Positions 7,453-16,959 of a stretch of DNA of 64,000 nt are shown in pieces. Below the pieces are notes generated by a model, which saw only the letters and a list, made by a program, of their open reading frames with translations, had not been told where the DNA came from and did not search any database. Source of the stretch: Hyphomonadaceae bacterium. GTDB taxonomy: Bacteria > Pseudomonadota > Alphaproteobacteria > Caulobacterales > Aquidulcibacteraceae. Every line of letters starts with the position of its first letter. The stretch's first letter is position 1. The stretch lies in the NCBI GenBank assembly GCA_016791445.1, contig JAEUMP010000015.1, positions 48,700 through 112,699 of the forward strand, written 5' to 3'. Made by a program: the position numbers and the translations under genes.

Positions 7453-7999
7453 GGAAAAATCCAAGGTGTGAGCAGGCGCACGCACCTCGTGTGGAAGGTG
7501 CGAAGTAGGGCGCGCTCACTTTGGTGAAATCAGAAAGGGTGACACAAACCGCCGCTTGACACTTTACCCAGCGCGAAGCGGTGGCTCTCAGCTAAGAGAG
7601 TGCGCCGTTCAGCGCGCGCCAGGATCATCTGCGCGGTCAAATGCGCTGAACTGGTTTTGGGGTAGGCAACGCATGCCGCACACCCGGTCTACATTAAATC
7701 TGAGATGGAATGAGCCGGGGTGCGATCCGGGGAACGTTGTTTCTCAGTGTCGCTTAAGCGTCTGAATTAAAACAATTTATTTCCTCCCGCCCGATCCCTC
7801 TCTCTCCGCCAGCCCTGCCGCCTTCAAGCGAACGCTGACTCCCCTCATGAAACGCCGCGCCGGCCATGCGTGGTGCGCATAGGGTCATCAGATCGGGTCA
7901 TCTTGTTGTATGGCCTGAACGCCCCACCCATAGTCCCGCGCAGAAGCACTGATGGCGCGCGGGGTCGCCGCTCAGCCGAGGGCATGTGGAGGAAGCGGG
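7413..7999. other. Gene-free, hairpin-rich region between island and catabolic locus
   Basis: About 590 bp with no convincing coding sequence on either strand. Besides the repeat above it contains GTTCAGCGC (7607-7615) with its exact complement at 7643-7651, and CTGAGA (7700-7705) with TCTCAG (7742-7747). An AT-rich patch near 7765-7790 (AATTAAAACAATTTATTT) is the likeliest promoter area for the TonB receptor. I see no tRNA, so no attachment site can be named. Confidence 0.5.
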
Positions 8000-10843
8000 A
8001 TGAACACGCGTGCGCTGTCGTTGATCGGGGTGGGCGCAAGCGCGCTGATGCTGAACGTTTTCGCCCCTGCGCCTGCGCTTGCCCAGACGCTTGCCCAGAC
8101 CGGCGCAGGTGAATCGGAAGAACTCGTCGTCACGGGCAGCCGCATCCAGCGGCGCGACGCCACGTCGGTCGGCCCGCTGACGACGCTGACCGCCGCCGAC
8201 ATCGAGGCGGTGGCGCCGACCTCCATCGGCGATCTCCTGCAGACGCTTCCCAGCGTCGGCGTCAGTCTCAACTCCAACGGCACGCAAGGCACGTCGTTCG
8301 GATCGTCCTCGATCAACCTGCGCTATCTCGGCTCGGCCGAAGGCTCCGGCAACCGGACGCTGGTGCTGGTGGACGGGCGGCGCTGGGTGAACGCGGTGGG
8401 CGGGCGCGGCTTCCGCGACTTCGTCGACCTCAACACCATCCCGCTGGGTCTGGTCGAGCGCATCGAGGTCCTGAAGGACGGCGCGTCGGCGATCTACGGC
8501 GCGGATGCGATCGCCGGCGTCGTCAACATCCACACGCGCAAGAACGTGGAGGGTTTCCAGGCCAGTCTGCGCGCGGGCCAGACGTCGGAAGGCGATAACG
8601 AGAACATTTCCGGCTACGTGAACTGGGGCGGCTCGTGGGATCGCCTGTCGGTCCTCGCGTCGGTGAGCTATAGCGACACCAAGCCGATCCTGACGTCCGA
8701 CCGTGCGTTGACGGCGCGCGCGCTGACGCCGCTGACGGCGCCGCCGACGAGCCCGCGCGGGCTCTTCGTGCTCCCCGGCCTGAACAACAACGCGTATTTC
8801 GGCACGCCCGCCGCCTTCGGCAACAACGCCGCCAACGCCATCACCCGTCTGCCGGGCGTCACGACGATCGGCGCAGGCGCGACGGCGGACAACAGCTTCC
8901 GCGTCGCGACGCTGCCGGCGGACGACTACAACACCATGACCCAGGGGATCTACGCCGTAGGGTCGAGCGAACGGCTCGGCGCTTTCGGACGCATCTCCTA
9001 CGATTTCACGCCGACCTTCCGGGGCACGTTCGAGGCGCTTTATTCGTCGCGGACCTCAAGCCAGCTCTTTTCGCCGGTGCTTCTCGACGTGCGGGGCACG
9101 AACGGCTTCGGCATCTCCGCGGACCAGGCGTTCAACCCGTTCGGGACAGCCAATGGCGTGCCGATCGGCAACGCGCTCGCCTTCACCAGCACGGCGTTCC
9201 GCGCGCAGCGCGTGATGGACGAAGTCGGCAACCGCAACAACGCGCAGGAAATCGAGACGACACGGGTTCTCGCCGCGTTCGACGGTTCGCTCTCGCTGAT
9301 GGGTGACTGGGACTGGAACACGCACATTTCGTATTCGCGAAACGAAGCGGTGTTCAACGCGTTCAACCAGATCAATATGGACAACGTCTACAGCGCCCTG
9401 CGCTCGCCGGCGACCTGCGCTGCGGTCGCGGGATGCACGCCGCTCGACATTTTCGGCGTGATCACGCCGGCCATGGCCAACTTCATTCGCTACAATGGCC
9501 GGGATGAGCAGACGGCCGAGCAGATCAATTTCGGCGCGAACGTCTCGCGCGAACTGTTCGAACTGCCGGCGGGAACTGTCGGGTTTGCGGCGGGCTATGA
9601 ATATCGTCGCGAAACCGCAGAGGATCTGCCGGATGCCTTCGCGAACTCGGGCTCGCTCGTGCTCCCGCTCGTGAGCGGCGCCCGCCAGAGCCCGACGACG
9701 GCGCAAGCGCGCGATCCCACCAAGGGCGCCTACCACCTCCACGAGCTCTATGCGGAAGTGAATGTGCCGCTTCTGGCGGACCTGCCGCTCGTGCACAGCC
9801 TCGAAATGGATATCGCGGCGCGGTACTCCGACTACTCGACCGTCGGCGACCGCACGACAGGAAAGGTCGGCGTGGCGTGGCGTCCGGTGTCGGACCTGCT
9901 GGTGCGCTCTACTTTCAGCCAGGGCTTCCGTGCGCCGTCGATCCTTGAACTCTATCAGGGCCAGCGGCAGACAAACTTCCAGGCGGTCGATCCGTGCAAC
10001 GGCGGGGGCGCGGGGCTTCCCGGCTGCGCCGGCGTGCCGCTGACCTACAACCAGAACCTCTACGGCTCCGGCGCCATTGCGGGCGTCACCGCAGGCAATA
10101 CGGGCCTCGATGCGGAGACTGCCGAAACTGTTGCGCTCGGTCTCGCCTACACGCCGAACTTCGCCCCCGGGCTTTCGTTCACCGTCGACTGGTTCACGAT
10201 CAAGGTCGAGGATGCCATCGCCTCCCAGACCGCGACGCAGATTCTGCAGTCGTGCGCGAACCGCCTCGTGTTCTGCGATCTCATCAACCGCGCGCCCACC
10301 GGCGAAGTCCTGGAGCTCCGTCAGGCGGTCGTGAACCTCAGCAGCATCGAAGTCGAAGGCATCGACGCCGGCGCGCGTTATGCGCTGAAGACCGGGATCG
10401 GCGGCATCGAGGCGTCGCTCGATCTCTCCTATCTGGAAAAGTTCCAGACCAGCGTGCCGCAACCGAACGGGACCGTCGTCGTCAGCGATCGCGCGGGCCT
10501 GTCGAACCAGCCGCGCTCCACCTTCCCGCACTGGAAGGCGCAGGCCGGGCTTCGCTGGGACAACGGACCGTGGAGTGCCGGCTGGCGCATGCGCTACATC
10601 GGCGAAAGCGATGACGTGCCCGGCAACGCCGTCAACGGCGGCACCGTGAAGGCGATCACCTACAACGACCTGCAGTTCGGGTATGAGATCGGCGAGCCGA
10701 ACATCTCGCTCACGTTCGGCATCGACAATGTCGGCGACACCCAGCCGCCGGCGTCGGCCGCCAACAACCCGATCAACTTCGACATCTATACCTACGACAT
10801 CCGCGGCCGTTACTTCTATTCGCGGTTTGGTATAAAGTTCTAA
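8000..10843 (+). CDS. TonB-dependent receptor 1
   Basis: 947-aa outer-membrane receptor. A signal peptide (residues 1-29, ending PAPALAQ) is followed by a TonB box ([11 protein letters not shown]), a plug domain ([46 protein letters not shown]) and a long beta-barrel with the typical [15 protein letters not shown] motif, ending in an aromatic residue (FGIKF). ATG 8000 is chosen because GGAGG/GGAAGCGGG lies just upstream and it begins the signal peptide; longer in-frame starts would bury it. It imports an unknown substrate by TonB energy. The adjacent AbgT transporter and CocE-type hydrolase suggest an ester- or peptide-like compound. The [14 protein letters not shown] plug is typical of alphaproteobacterial receptors for organic substrates. 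Confidence 0.95.
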   Translation: MNTRALSLIGVGASALMLNVFAPAPALAQTLAQTGAGESEELVVTGSRIQRRDATSVGPLTTLTAADIEAVAPTSIGDLLQTLPSVGVSLNSNGTQGTSFGSSSINLRYLGSAEGSGNRTLVLVDGRRWVNAVGGRGFRDFVDLNTIPLGLVERIEVLKDGASAIYGADAIAGVVNIHTRKNVEGFQASLRAGQTSEGDNENISGYVNWGGSWDRLSVLASVSYSDTKPILTSDRALTARALTPLTAPPTSPRGLFVLPGLNNNAYFGTPAAFGNNAANAITRLPGVTTIGAGATADNSFRVATLPADDYNTMTQGIYAVGSSERLGAFGRISYDFTPTFRGTFEALYSSRTSSQLFSPVLLDVRGTNGFGISADQAFNPFGTANGVPIGNALAFTSTAFRAQRVMDEVGNRNNAQEIETTRVLAAFDGSLSLMGDWDWNTHISYSRNEAVFNAFNQINMDNVYSALRSPATCAAVAGCTPLDIFGVITPAMANFIRYNGRDEQTAEQINFGANVSRELFELPAGTVGFAAGYEYRRETAEDLPDAFANSGSLVLPLVSGARQSPTTAQARDPTKGAYHLHELYAEVNVPLLADLPLVHSLEMDIAARYSDYSTVGDRTTGKVGVAWRPVSDLLVRSTFSQGFRAPSILELYQGQRQTNFQAVDPCNGGGAGLPGCAGVPLTYNQNLYGSGAIAGVTAGNTGLDAETAETVALGLAYTPNFAPGLSFTVDWFTIKVEDAIASQTATQILQSCANRLVFCDLINRAPTGEVLELRQAVVNLSSIEVEGIDAGARYALKTGIGGIEASLDLSYLEKFQTSVPQPNGTVVVSDRAGLSNQPRSTFPHWKAQAGLRWDNGPWSAGWRMRYIGESDDVPGNAVNGGTVKAITYNDLQFGYEIGEPNISLTFGIDNVGDTQPPASAANNPINFDIYTYDIRGRYFYSRFGIKF

Positions 10844-10881
10844 GTCAGCACGCCGTCAGGCGTTCAGGAAGCGCACGCGTT

Positions 10882-12426
10882 GTGAGCGACACGGCCAAGA
10901 CACGCGGCGGAGGCCTTCTCGACAGGATCGAGCGCATCGGCAACGCGCTGCCCGATCCTGTCGTGATCTTCCTGATCCTGATCGCGGCGCTGGCGGCGGC
11001 ATCGGTCGTGACCTCCGCCACAGGGTGGTCCGCAGTCCACCCGGTGAGCGGGGAGGTGATGCGCACGCAGAGCCTGCTGAGCGAAGACAATGTCGCGCGG
11101 CTCCTGACGGACATGGCGCGAACGCTGACGGCGTTTCCGCCGCTGGGTCTGGTGCTGGTCGTGATGCTCGGCGCGGCCGTCGCGGAGCGGTCCGGCCTGT
11201 TCGCAGCGCTGATCGGCAGGTCCATGCAGAAGGCGCCCGCGGGCGCACTCACGCCGTTCGTCTTTCTCGTCGCGCTCGCGAGTCACCATGCCTCCGATGC
11301 GGCCTATGTCGTGCTGATCCCGCTGGCAGCAGTGGCGTACGCCCAGGCGGGGCGCCATCCACTGCTTGGCGTTGCGGTGGCCTATGCGGGGATTTCCGGC
11401 GCGTTCGCGGGCAATCTCGTGCCCGGCCAGTTCGATGTGCTGATGCTGGCGATCACCGAAGCGGCGGCGCGTCTCGTCGCGCCGGACTATGTGATGAATC
11501 CGCTCGGCAACTGGTATTTCACGGCGGTTCTGGGCCTCGGTCTGGCGCCGATAGCGTGGTGGGTAGCCGACCGTGTGGTGGAGCCGCGCCTCGGCAAATG
11601 GGACGGCGACGGCGATGTGGCGGCGCTGACTACGTCTGTCGCCGAGACGGAGTCGCAGCAGAAAAAGGGTTTGGGGCGCGCCGCGATCGCGGCGCTTGTC
11701 GTTTTGGGGTTGTTTGCGGCGCTCGTGTTCTGGCCCGGTTACACGCCGCTGATCGATGAGAGCGCGACGGGCGCAGAACGTCAGACGCCGTTCTTCCGCG
11801 CGCTGATCGCCGGCTTCTTCCTCCTCTTCCTCGCCAGCGGATGGGCCTACGGCGCCGCGACCGGGGTGTTCCGCACGCACCGCGACGTCGTGAAGGCGAT
11901 GGCCGGCGGCGTGACCGTGATGGCGCCGTATGTGGTCGTTGCGTTTTTCGCGGCGCACTTCATCGCCATGTTCCAGTGGTCGAACATCGGCCCTGTGCTG
12001 GCGGTGAACGGCGCGGCGGCGCTGACGCAGACGGGGCTGCCCGCGCCGGCGCTGCTTGGCTCTCTGCTCGGCATGAGTGCGGTGTTCGACATCGTGATCG
12101 GTTCGGCCTCCGCAAAGTGGAGCGCGATGGCGCCGATCGTGGTGCCGATGCTCATGTTGCTCGGCGTTTCGCCGGAGATGACGACGGCCGCGTACCGGAT
12201 GGGCGACTCCATCTTCAACATCGTCACGCCGGCCGCGTCGAACTTCGTGCTCGTGCTGGCCATGGCGCAGCGTTGGTCAAAGGATTTCGGCATCGGCTCG
12301 CTGATAGCGTTGATGCTGCCGTTCTCGGTCTGCTTCGGGATCTTCGGCTTCGCGCTTGTGATCACATGGAGTGCGTTCGGCATTCCAGTGGGACCGGGCG
12401 CGCCCGCCTTGTGGCCGCTGCCGTGA
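10882..12426 (+). CDS. AbgT-family transporter
   Basis: 514-aa inner-membrane transporter with about 11 hydrophobic helices. The start LLDRIERIGNALPDPVVIF and the motif VFLVALASHHASDAAYVVL are hallmarks of the AbgT (p-aminobenzoyl-glutamate) family; ASDAAYVVLIPL, GNLVPGQFDVLML and the C-terminal VTPAASNFVLVL also match. Family members import p-aminobenzoyl-glutamate or export antimetabolites such as sulfonamides by proton exchange; which applies here cannot be told. GTG 10882 starts 38 bp after TonB receptor 1, and the gene overlaps the following hydrolase by 4 bp (GTGA), so the three probably form one operon. Confidence 0.9.
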   Translation: MSDTAKTRGGGLLDRIERIGNALPDPVVIFLILIAALAAASVVTSATGWSAVHPVSGEVMRTQSLLSEDNVARLLTDMARTLTAFPPLGLVLVVMLGAAVAERSGLFAALIGRSMQKAPAGALTPFVFLVALASHHASDAAYVVLIPLAAVAYAQAGRHPLLGVAVAYAGISGAFAGNLVPGQFDVLMLAITEAAARLVAPDYVMNPLGNWYFTAVLGLGLAPIAWWVADRVVEPRLGKWDGDGDVAALTTSVAETESQQKKGLGRAAIAALVVLGLFAALVFWPGYTPLIDESATGAERQTPFFRALIAGFFLLFLASGWAYGAATGVFRTHRDVVKAMAGGVTVMAPYVVVAFFAAHFIAMFQWSNIGPVLAVNGAAALTQTGLPAPALLGSLLGMSAVFDIVIGSASAKWSAMAPIVVPMLMLLGVSPEMTTAAYRMGDSIFNIVTPAASNFVLVLAMAQRWSKDFGIGSLIALMLPFSVCFGIFGFALVITWSAFGIPVGPGAPALWPLP

Positions 12427-14240
12427 GAGTGCTCGAGATCCAGCGCGCGCGCATGCGCGATGGCGTGTGGCTCGAGGCGGACGTCTACCTGCCCGATGGC
12501 GCCGGTCCGTTTCCGACATTGCTTGAGCGCACGCCCTACGGGCGTCGCGGCGCCAACCACGCCGATTGCACCCGCGCCGACCCCACGCCGAAGTCCAAAC
12601 CCGAGATTGCGCGCGCCTTCGCCGCCGCCGGCTACGCCTACGTTCTGCAGGACTGTCGCGGCCGCTACGGGTCCGGCGGCACGTTTGTGAAATATCTGAG
12701 CGAAGGCGCCGATGGCGTCGACACGCTTGCATGGCTGCGCGACCAGCCGTGGTGCGATGGGCGCATCGGCACGCTGGGCCTGTCTTACAGCGCGCATGTG
12801 CAATCGGCGCTGGCCGCGCACGATCCGCCAGGCCTCAAGGCGATGTTCCTCGACTCCGGCGGCTTCTCAAGCGCCTACCACAGCGGCATTCGGCAGGGGG
12901 GCGCCTTTGAACTGAAGCAGCTCACCTGGGCGATGAAGCACGCCCGCCTCTCGCCGAAGACGGCGGCAGATCCCGCGCGACGCGCGGCGCTCGACGCGCA
13001 GGATCTGCGCGCGTGGCTGCGCGTGTCGCCCTGGCGTACGGGACATTCCCCTTTGGCCGCGGCGCCCGAATACGAGGCGTATGTCGTCGAGCAGTGGCGC
13101 AACGAAGTGTTCGACGCGTTCTGGCGTCGACCGGAATTCTACGCCCGTGGCGCGTGGACCGACTTCTCGGATGTGCCGCAGGTGTACATGTCGAGCTGGT
13201 ACGATCCCTATGCGCGCACGGCGATCGAGAACGCGACCGCGCTTGCGGCGACTAAACGTGGCCCCGTGAAGCTGGTGATGGGACCGTGGACGCACGGCCA
13301 GCGCTCGGTGACCTTTGCCGGCGACGTGGACTTCGGCGCGTACGCCACGCTCGACGGCGCGCTTGCGCCCGATTACGTGGCCCTGCGCATCGCCTGGTTC
13401 GATCGCTATCTTCGGGATTTGCCGACGCCTGATCCGCTCCCGGCTCCCGTGACGTATTTCATGATGGGCGGTGGTTCCGGGCTCAAGAATGACGCGGGCC
13501 GTCTGGATCATGGCGGCGGATGGCGCACGGCCACGCAATGGCCGCCGGAGAACGCGCGGCCCCTGCAGCTCTATCTCGGCGCGGATCGCACGCTGTCGGA
13601 ACGGTCGCCAGAAAAGGCGGGCGCGCTGAGTTTCATTTTCGATCCGCTGAATCCGTTGCCGACCATCGGCGGCGCAACCGCGTCCGGCGCGCCGGTGATG
13701 GCGGCGGGCGCGTACGACCAGCGCGAGAGCGAAGCCATCTTCGCCGCCACGCATCCCGGCCGCGCCATCGCGGATCGACCGGATGTGCTGGTGTTCGAGA
13801 CAGCCCCGCTGGAGCACGCAGTCGAAGTGGCTGGCGATTTCAGCGTCCGGCTGTGGGTGTCATCCGACGGGCCGGACACCGACATCACGATCACCTTGAT
13901 CGACGTGCATCCGCCCTCGTCGGACTATCCGAACGGCTACGCCATGAATCTGGCGCACGGCATCCTGCGCTTGCGCTTCCGTGACGGGTTCGAGGCGGCG
14001 AAACTCATGACGCCGGGGGAGGTGTACGCCATCCAGGTGGAGGGGTATCCGACGGCGAACCGCTTCATGCCGGGGCACCGCATCCGCCTGCACATCTCGA
14101 GCAGCAACTTTCCCCATTTCGACGTGAATCCCAACACCGGCGCCCCAGCAGGCGTGCCGTCGGACCCGCGCCCCGCGCGCAACACGGTGCTGTTCGGGCC
14201 CGAACATCCCTCGCATGTCGCGCTGTCGATATTGGTGTAG
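12423..14240 (+). CDS. CocE/NonD-family serine hydrolase (S15 type)
   Basis: 605 aa. It has an N-terminal alpha/beta-hydrolase fold with RTPYGRRG near residue 40, oxyanion/nucleophile strand IGTLGLSYSAHVQSALAA (nucleophile Ser in GLSYSA), an acidic residue near SSWYDPYAR, and the GPWTHGQRS histidine motif. A C-terminal jelly-roll domain follows, ending in HIRLHISSSNFPHFDVNPN, diagnostic of the Xaa-Pro dipeptidyl peptidase C-terminal domain. Relatives hydrolyse esters (cocaine esterase) or acyl amides. GTG 12423 overlaps the AbgT stop; a much longer open frame upstream is antisense-free shadow sequence inside abgT. The product probably acts on what the AbgT protein or receptor 1 brings in. Confidence 0.92.
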   Translation: MRVLEIQRARMRDGVWLEADVYLPDGAGPFPTLLERTPYGRRGANHADCTRADPTPKSKPEIARAFAAAGYAYVLQDCRGRYGSGGTFVKYLSEGADGVDTLAWLRDQPWCDGRIGTLGLSYSAHVQSALAAHDPPGLKAMFLDSGGFSSAYHSGIRQGGAFELKQLTWAMKHARLSPKTAADPARRAALDAQDLRAWLRVSPWRTGHSPLAAAPEYEAYVVEQWRNEVFDAFWRRPEFYARGAWTDFSDVPQVYMSSWYDPYARTAIENATALAATKRGPVKLVMGPWTHGQRSVTFAGDVDFGAYATLDGALAPDYVALRIAWFDRYLRDLPTPDPLPAPVTYFMMGGGSGLKNDAGRLDHGGGWRTATQWPPENARPLQLYLGADRTLSERSPEKAGALSFIFDPLNPLPTIGGATASGAPVMAAGAYDQRESEAIFAATHPGRAIADRPDVLVFETAPLEHAVEVAGDFSVRLWVSSDGPDTDITITLIDVHPPSSDYPNGYAMNLAHGILRLRFRDGFEAAKLMTPGEVYAIQVEGYPTANRFMPGHRIRLHISSSNFPHFDVNPNTGAPAGVPSDPRPARNTVLFGPEHPSHVALSILV

Positions 14241-14249
14241 TCTGCGCGG

Positions 14250-15155
14250 ATGGATGAATTCGGCCTCAAGTCGCTGCGCAGTTTCCGGGCGATCCTGCGC
14301 GCCGGCTCGGTCACTGCTGCGGCGCGTGAACTGGGGCTCAGCCAGCCCGCCGTAAGCCGCATGCTCGGCAAGCTCGAACACAGTATAGGCTTTCAGCTGT
14401 TTCATCGCGATCGGGGACGTTTGCTGCCGACGCCGGAGGCGCTGCTGTTTCTCGAGCAGGTCGACAATGCGCTGAGCGGGATGGATCGCGTCAGCGATCT
14501 GGCGCGCAACATTTCGGCCAACAAGGTGGGTCAGCTGAAGCTCGTCGCGCCGCCGAGTTTCTCCGAGGGCGTCCTGCCGGACATCGTGGCCGACTTCCTC
14601 GAGCGTTTCCCCGACGTGCACCTCACACTCGAAAGCCGCAGCGTCGAGACGGCCAAGGCGATGATCGCCTCGCGCGAGGTGGATGGCGGCTTCGTCAAAC
14701 GCCCCGTCGGCCGCATGGATCTGCGCGAGGAGCCGATCATTTCCAGCGAGTGCGTCTGCCTGATACATCCCGATCACCCGCTCGCCAAACGAACGACGCT
14801 CGATCCGCGCATGCTGATTTCCGAGCCGCTCATCCTGCTGGGACTGGGGCAGTCCTCCCGCCTGCACATCGAGGCGGCCTTTGCGTCCGTGGGCGTCAGG
14901 CCGAACGTACGGATCGACACGCACACCATCGCGTCGGCGGCGGCGCTCGCCAGCCGCAAGCTCGGCATCGCCATCGTGAACGCGCTGCTGGCGCGGCCGT
15001 ATCTGCGCGACTCTCTCGTGGAGCGGCGATTCACGCCGGTCCTCGTGCAGGAATATTCGTTCTGCACATCAATCAACAGTCCGCCGTCCAGGCTGACGGA
15101 GGCGTTCCTGACGCTGGCGCGCAAGCGTTTCGGCAAGTTCCGCGCTAAAGCCTGA
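14250..15155 (+). CDS. LysR-family transcriptional regulator
   Basis: 301 aa. An N-terminal winged HTH (residues about 5-63, SVTAAARELGLSQPAVSRMLGKLE) is joined to a substrate-binding domain (about 90-295). The gene starts 9 bp after the hydrolase stop in the same direction, so it may be co-transcribed with and regulate the receptor/AbgT/hydrolase genes; LysR proteins are more often divergent from their targets, so this is uncertain. Its 3' end overlaps the convergent CapA-like gene by 11 bp. Confidence 0.92.
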   Translation: MDEFGLKSLRSFRAILRAGSVTAAARELGLSQPAVSRMLGKLEHSIGFQLFHRDRGRLLPTPEALLFLEQVDNALSGMDRVSDLARNISANKVGQLKLVAPPSFSEGVLPDIVADFLERFPDVHLTLESRSVETAKAMIASREVDGGFVKRPVGRMDLREEPIISSECVCLIHPDHPLAKRTTLDPRMLISEPLILLGLGQSSRLHIEAAFASVGVRPNVRIDTHTIASAAALASRKLGIAIVNALLARPYLRDSLVERRFTPVLVQEYSFCTSINSPPSRLTEAFLTLARKRFGKFRAKA

Positions 15156-16272
15156 TGCGCGCGCGGCGTCCGTTGTGCTCGAAGCGATAGCCGAGGCGCG
15201 CTGACAACGCCTCCACCCGCTCCAGGGTCGCGCGCGCCCGTGCGCCGCGGGAGAAGGACGGGCGACCGCGGGTTTCCAGATCGTCGGCCCCGCCGACGCC
15301 GACATGGTTCAGCACCACCGGGGTGATCTCCGCGCCGAGAAAGCGTCCGTCTCTGAACCGGCCTTCGACGATCAGGCTCTCCCAGTTTGGCGCGCCGTAG
15401 TCGCCTTCTTCCTTCTTCGTCTGGAAGATGAAGCTGCCGAGGCAATAGAAGATCGGCGCGCCCCTGTAGACCTCCATGCCGTGCAGAAGCGGCGGGCCGT
15501 GCCCGACGAAGATCGATGCGCCGGCATCCACGCATCTGCGCGCGAGCGTGCGCTGCCATTCAGGCGTGCGGGCGATGTCCGGCCGCTCCCAATAGTGGTT
15601 GTGCTGATAGGTCAGGACGGTGGCGCCGGACCGCTTTGCGGCGGTGATCGCGGCGAGGATGCGCGCCACGTCTTCCTCAAGCGGGGCTTCCGATGCGTCG
15701 CGGCGCACCTCGTTGACGCCGGCGCGATCGGTTGCGGCCATGCCGCCCTCGCGGACAAAGCCCGTGGCGAACGCGACAAAGGCGAAACGTCCCGCCGGCG
15801 TGTCCTGCGTTCCGGCCGTACTCGCCTGCGCGAGATCGAGGCCGGTGCCGGCGAACGGCATGTTGCGCACCTTCAGCGCCTCTATCGCGTCGATGATTCC
15901 GCCCGTGCCGACATCGAAAGCGTGGTTATTGGATGTCGACAGCGCCGTGATTCCGAGATCGCGCAGGCAGTCAATGACGACCGGGTCCGCCACGTGAAGC
16001 GTCTCGCGGGCGCGCGTCGGCGCGCCTTCACGCGGCCCACGGATGGCCACTTCCAGGTTCGAGAACACGGCGTGGCTGGCGCGCAGCTTCGTGGCGATGC
16101 GACGCATGTCGGGCCACGGATGTCGGCGCAGATCGTACCGGATGAGCGATTGCCCGATCACGGTGAGGCGCATCTCCGACGCCGGCTGCCCGAAGGCGGG
16201 TCCCGTGCAGGCGAGTGCGCCGGCGCCCAGCAGGATCGCGCGTCGATGCGGCGTAGGGGAAGTGGCGCTCAT
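15145..16272 (-). CDS. CapA-family protein with Tat-type signal
   Basis: 375 aa. The N-terminus (HRRAILLGAGALACTGPAFG) has a twin-arginine pair and hydrophobic stretch typical of a Tat signal. The body matches the CapA/PgsA metallophosphatase-like domain: VIGQSLIRYDLR, FSNLEVAIRGPRE, STSNNHAFDVGTGGI, YQHNHYWE and FVGHGPPLLHGMEVYRG. Members are linked to poly-gamma-glutamate production, but many stand-alone copies, as here, have no capB/capC neighbours and an unknown role. ATG 16272 gives the signal peptide; the longer open frame from 16401 is not needed. It is divergent from a MarR gene. Confidence 0.88.
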   Translation of the reverse strand: MSATSPTPHRRAILLGAGALACTGPAFGQPASEMRLTVIGQSLIRYDLRRHPWPDMRRIATKLRASHAVFSNLEVAIRGPREGAPTRARETLHVADPVVIDCLRDLGITALSTSNNHAFDVGTGGIIDAIEALKVRNMPFAGTGLDLAQASTAGTQDTPAGRFAFVAFATGFVREGGMAATDRAGVNEVRRDASEAPLEEDVARILAAITAAKRSGATVLTYQHNHYWERPDIARTPEWQRTLARRCVDAGASIFVGHGPPLLHGMEVYRGAPIFYCLGSFIFQTKKEEGDYGAPNWESLIVEGRFRDGRFLGAEITPVVLNHVGVGGADDLETRGRPSFSRGARARATLERVEALSARLGYRFEHNGRRARIRL

Positions 16273-16413
16273 GTGAACGAAACTAGCGAAGTTCGCAGCG
16301 GCCTGCATCCGCATGAGCGAACCCGCATGGGGCCATGCGGGCGATGCATGCGCCGGGATTGCAGGGCGATCTCTGCGAGAGGGGCGGCGGCATCGGGGCA
16401 ATCGTCAATGGAT

Positions 16414-16443
16414 TTGACAGTGTCCGGCTCCGGCGGCGATACT
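16414..16443 (+). promoter_or_regulatory. Probable sigma-70-type promoter of the MarR gene
   Basis: TTGACA at 16414-16419 is followed after 18 bp by GATACT (16438-16443), a fair match to the -35/-10 consensus. Transcription would start about 27 bp before the MarR start at 16477. Spacing and match are as read; activity is inferred. Confidence 0.5.
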
Positions 16444-16476
16444 TGCCGCCGCATTGCCCCGGGGAGCACTTCCGAC

Positions 16477-16956
16477 ATGTCCCACGCGCCTGCCGGCGGG
16501 CACGCGATCCTTACGATGCTGCAGGCCTTCATCTGGTTCGATGAAGGACTGCAGAGCTACATCCGCTCGCGCGGGTGGCCGGAAATCACACGCCCGCAGT
16601 CCATGCTCATGGCCAACATCGCGCTTGGCGTGAATCGCCCGGCGGACATCGCGCGCCAGCTCGGCGTCACGCGTCAGATGATCCACGTCACGCTGAACCA
16701 GATGGCCAAGATGGGCGTGCTCGCACTTGTCGACAGTCCCGAGGACCGCCGCGCCAAGATCGTTGTGCTCACGCCGGCCGGGGAAAAGATGCGCGCCGAC
16801 GCGCAAACCGCGATGCGCCTGATGGTCGAGGAACTCTCGCGTCGCATCGGCGCAAAGGCGGTCGAGCGGATCGTCGACATCGACATCGGGACCTGGGGCC
16901 AGTCGATGCGCTTCGATCCGCCCGCGAGGCGTCCCGCGCGACGGACGCGGGACTAG
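16477..16956 (+). CDS. MarR-family regulator (1)
   Basis: 159-aa winged-helix regulator: PADIARQLGVTRQMIHVTLNQMAKMG is the recognition region (about residues 53-78) and DSPEDRRAKIVVLTPAGEKM the wing and following helix. ATG 16477 is preferred since the region upstream in frame is antisense to the CapA gene. The MarR family binds palindromes and is released by phenolic or thioester ligands. It is convergent with the next gene, the stops being 3 bp apart. Confidence 0.9.
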   Translation: MSHAPAGGHAILTMLQAFIWFDEGLQSYIRSRGWPEITRPQSMLMANIALGVNRPADIARQLGVTRQMIHVTLNQMAKMGVLALVDSPEDRRAKIVVLTPAGEKMRADAQTAMRLMVEELSRRIGAKAVERIVDIDIGTWGQSMRFDPPARRPARRTRD

Positions 16957-16959
16957 ACG

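Noticed and set aside
11841..12422. Long plus-strand extension upstream of the CocE-type hydrolase
   Set aside because: It reads through the AbgT gene in another frame, is arginine/glycine-rich, and lacks fold motifs; the hydrolase starts at GTG 12423.
15304..16476. Plus-strand extension upstream of MarR (1)
   Set aside because: It is antisense to the CapA-like gene with typical shadow composition; MarR starts at 16477 after a promoter-like sequence.
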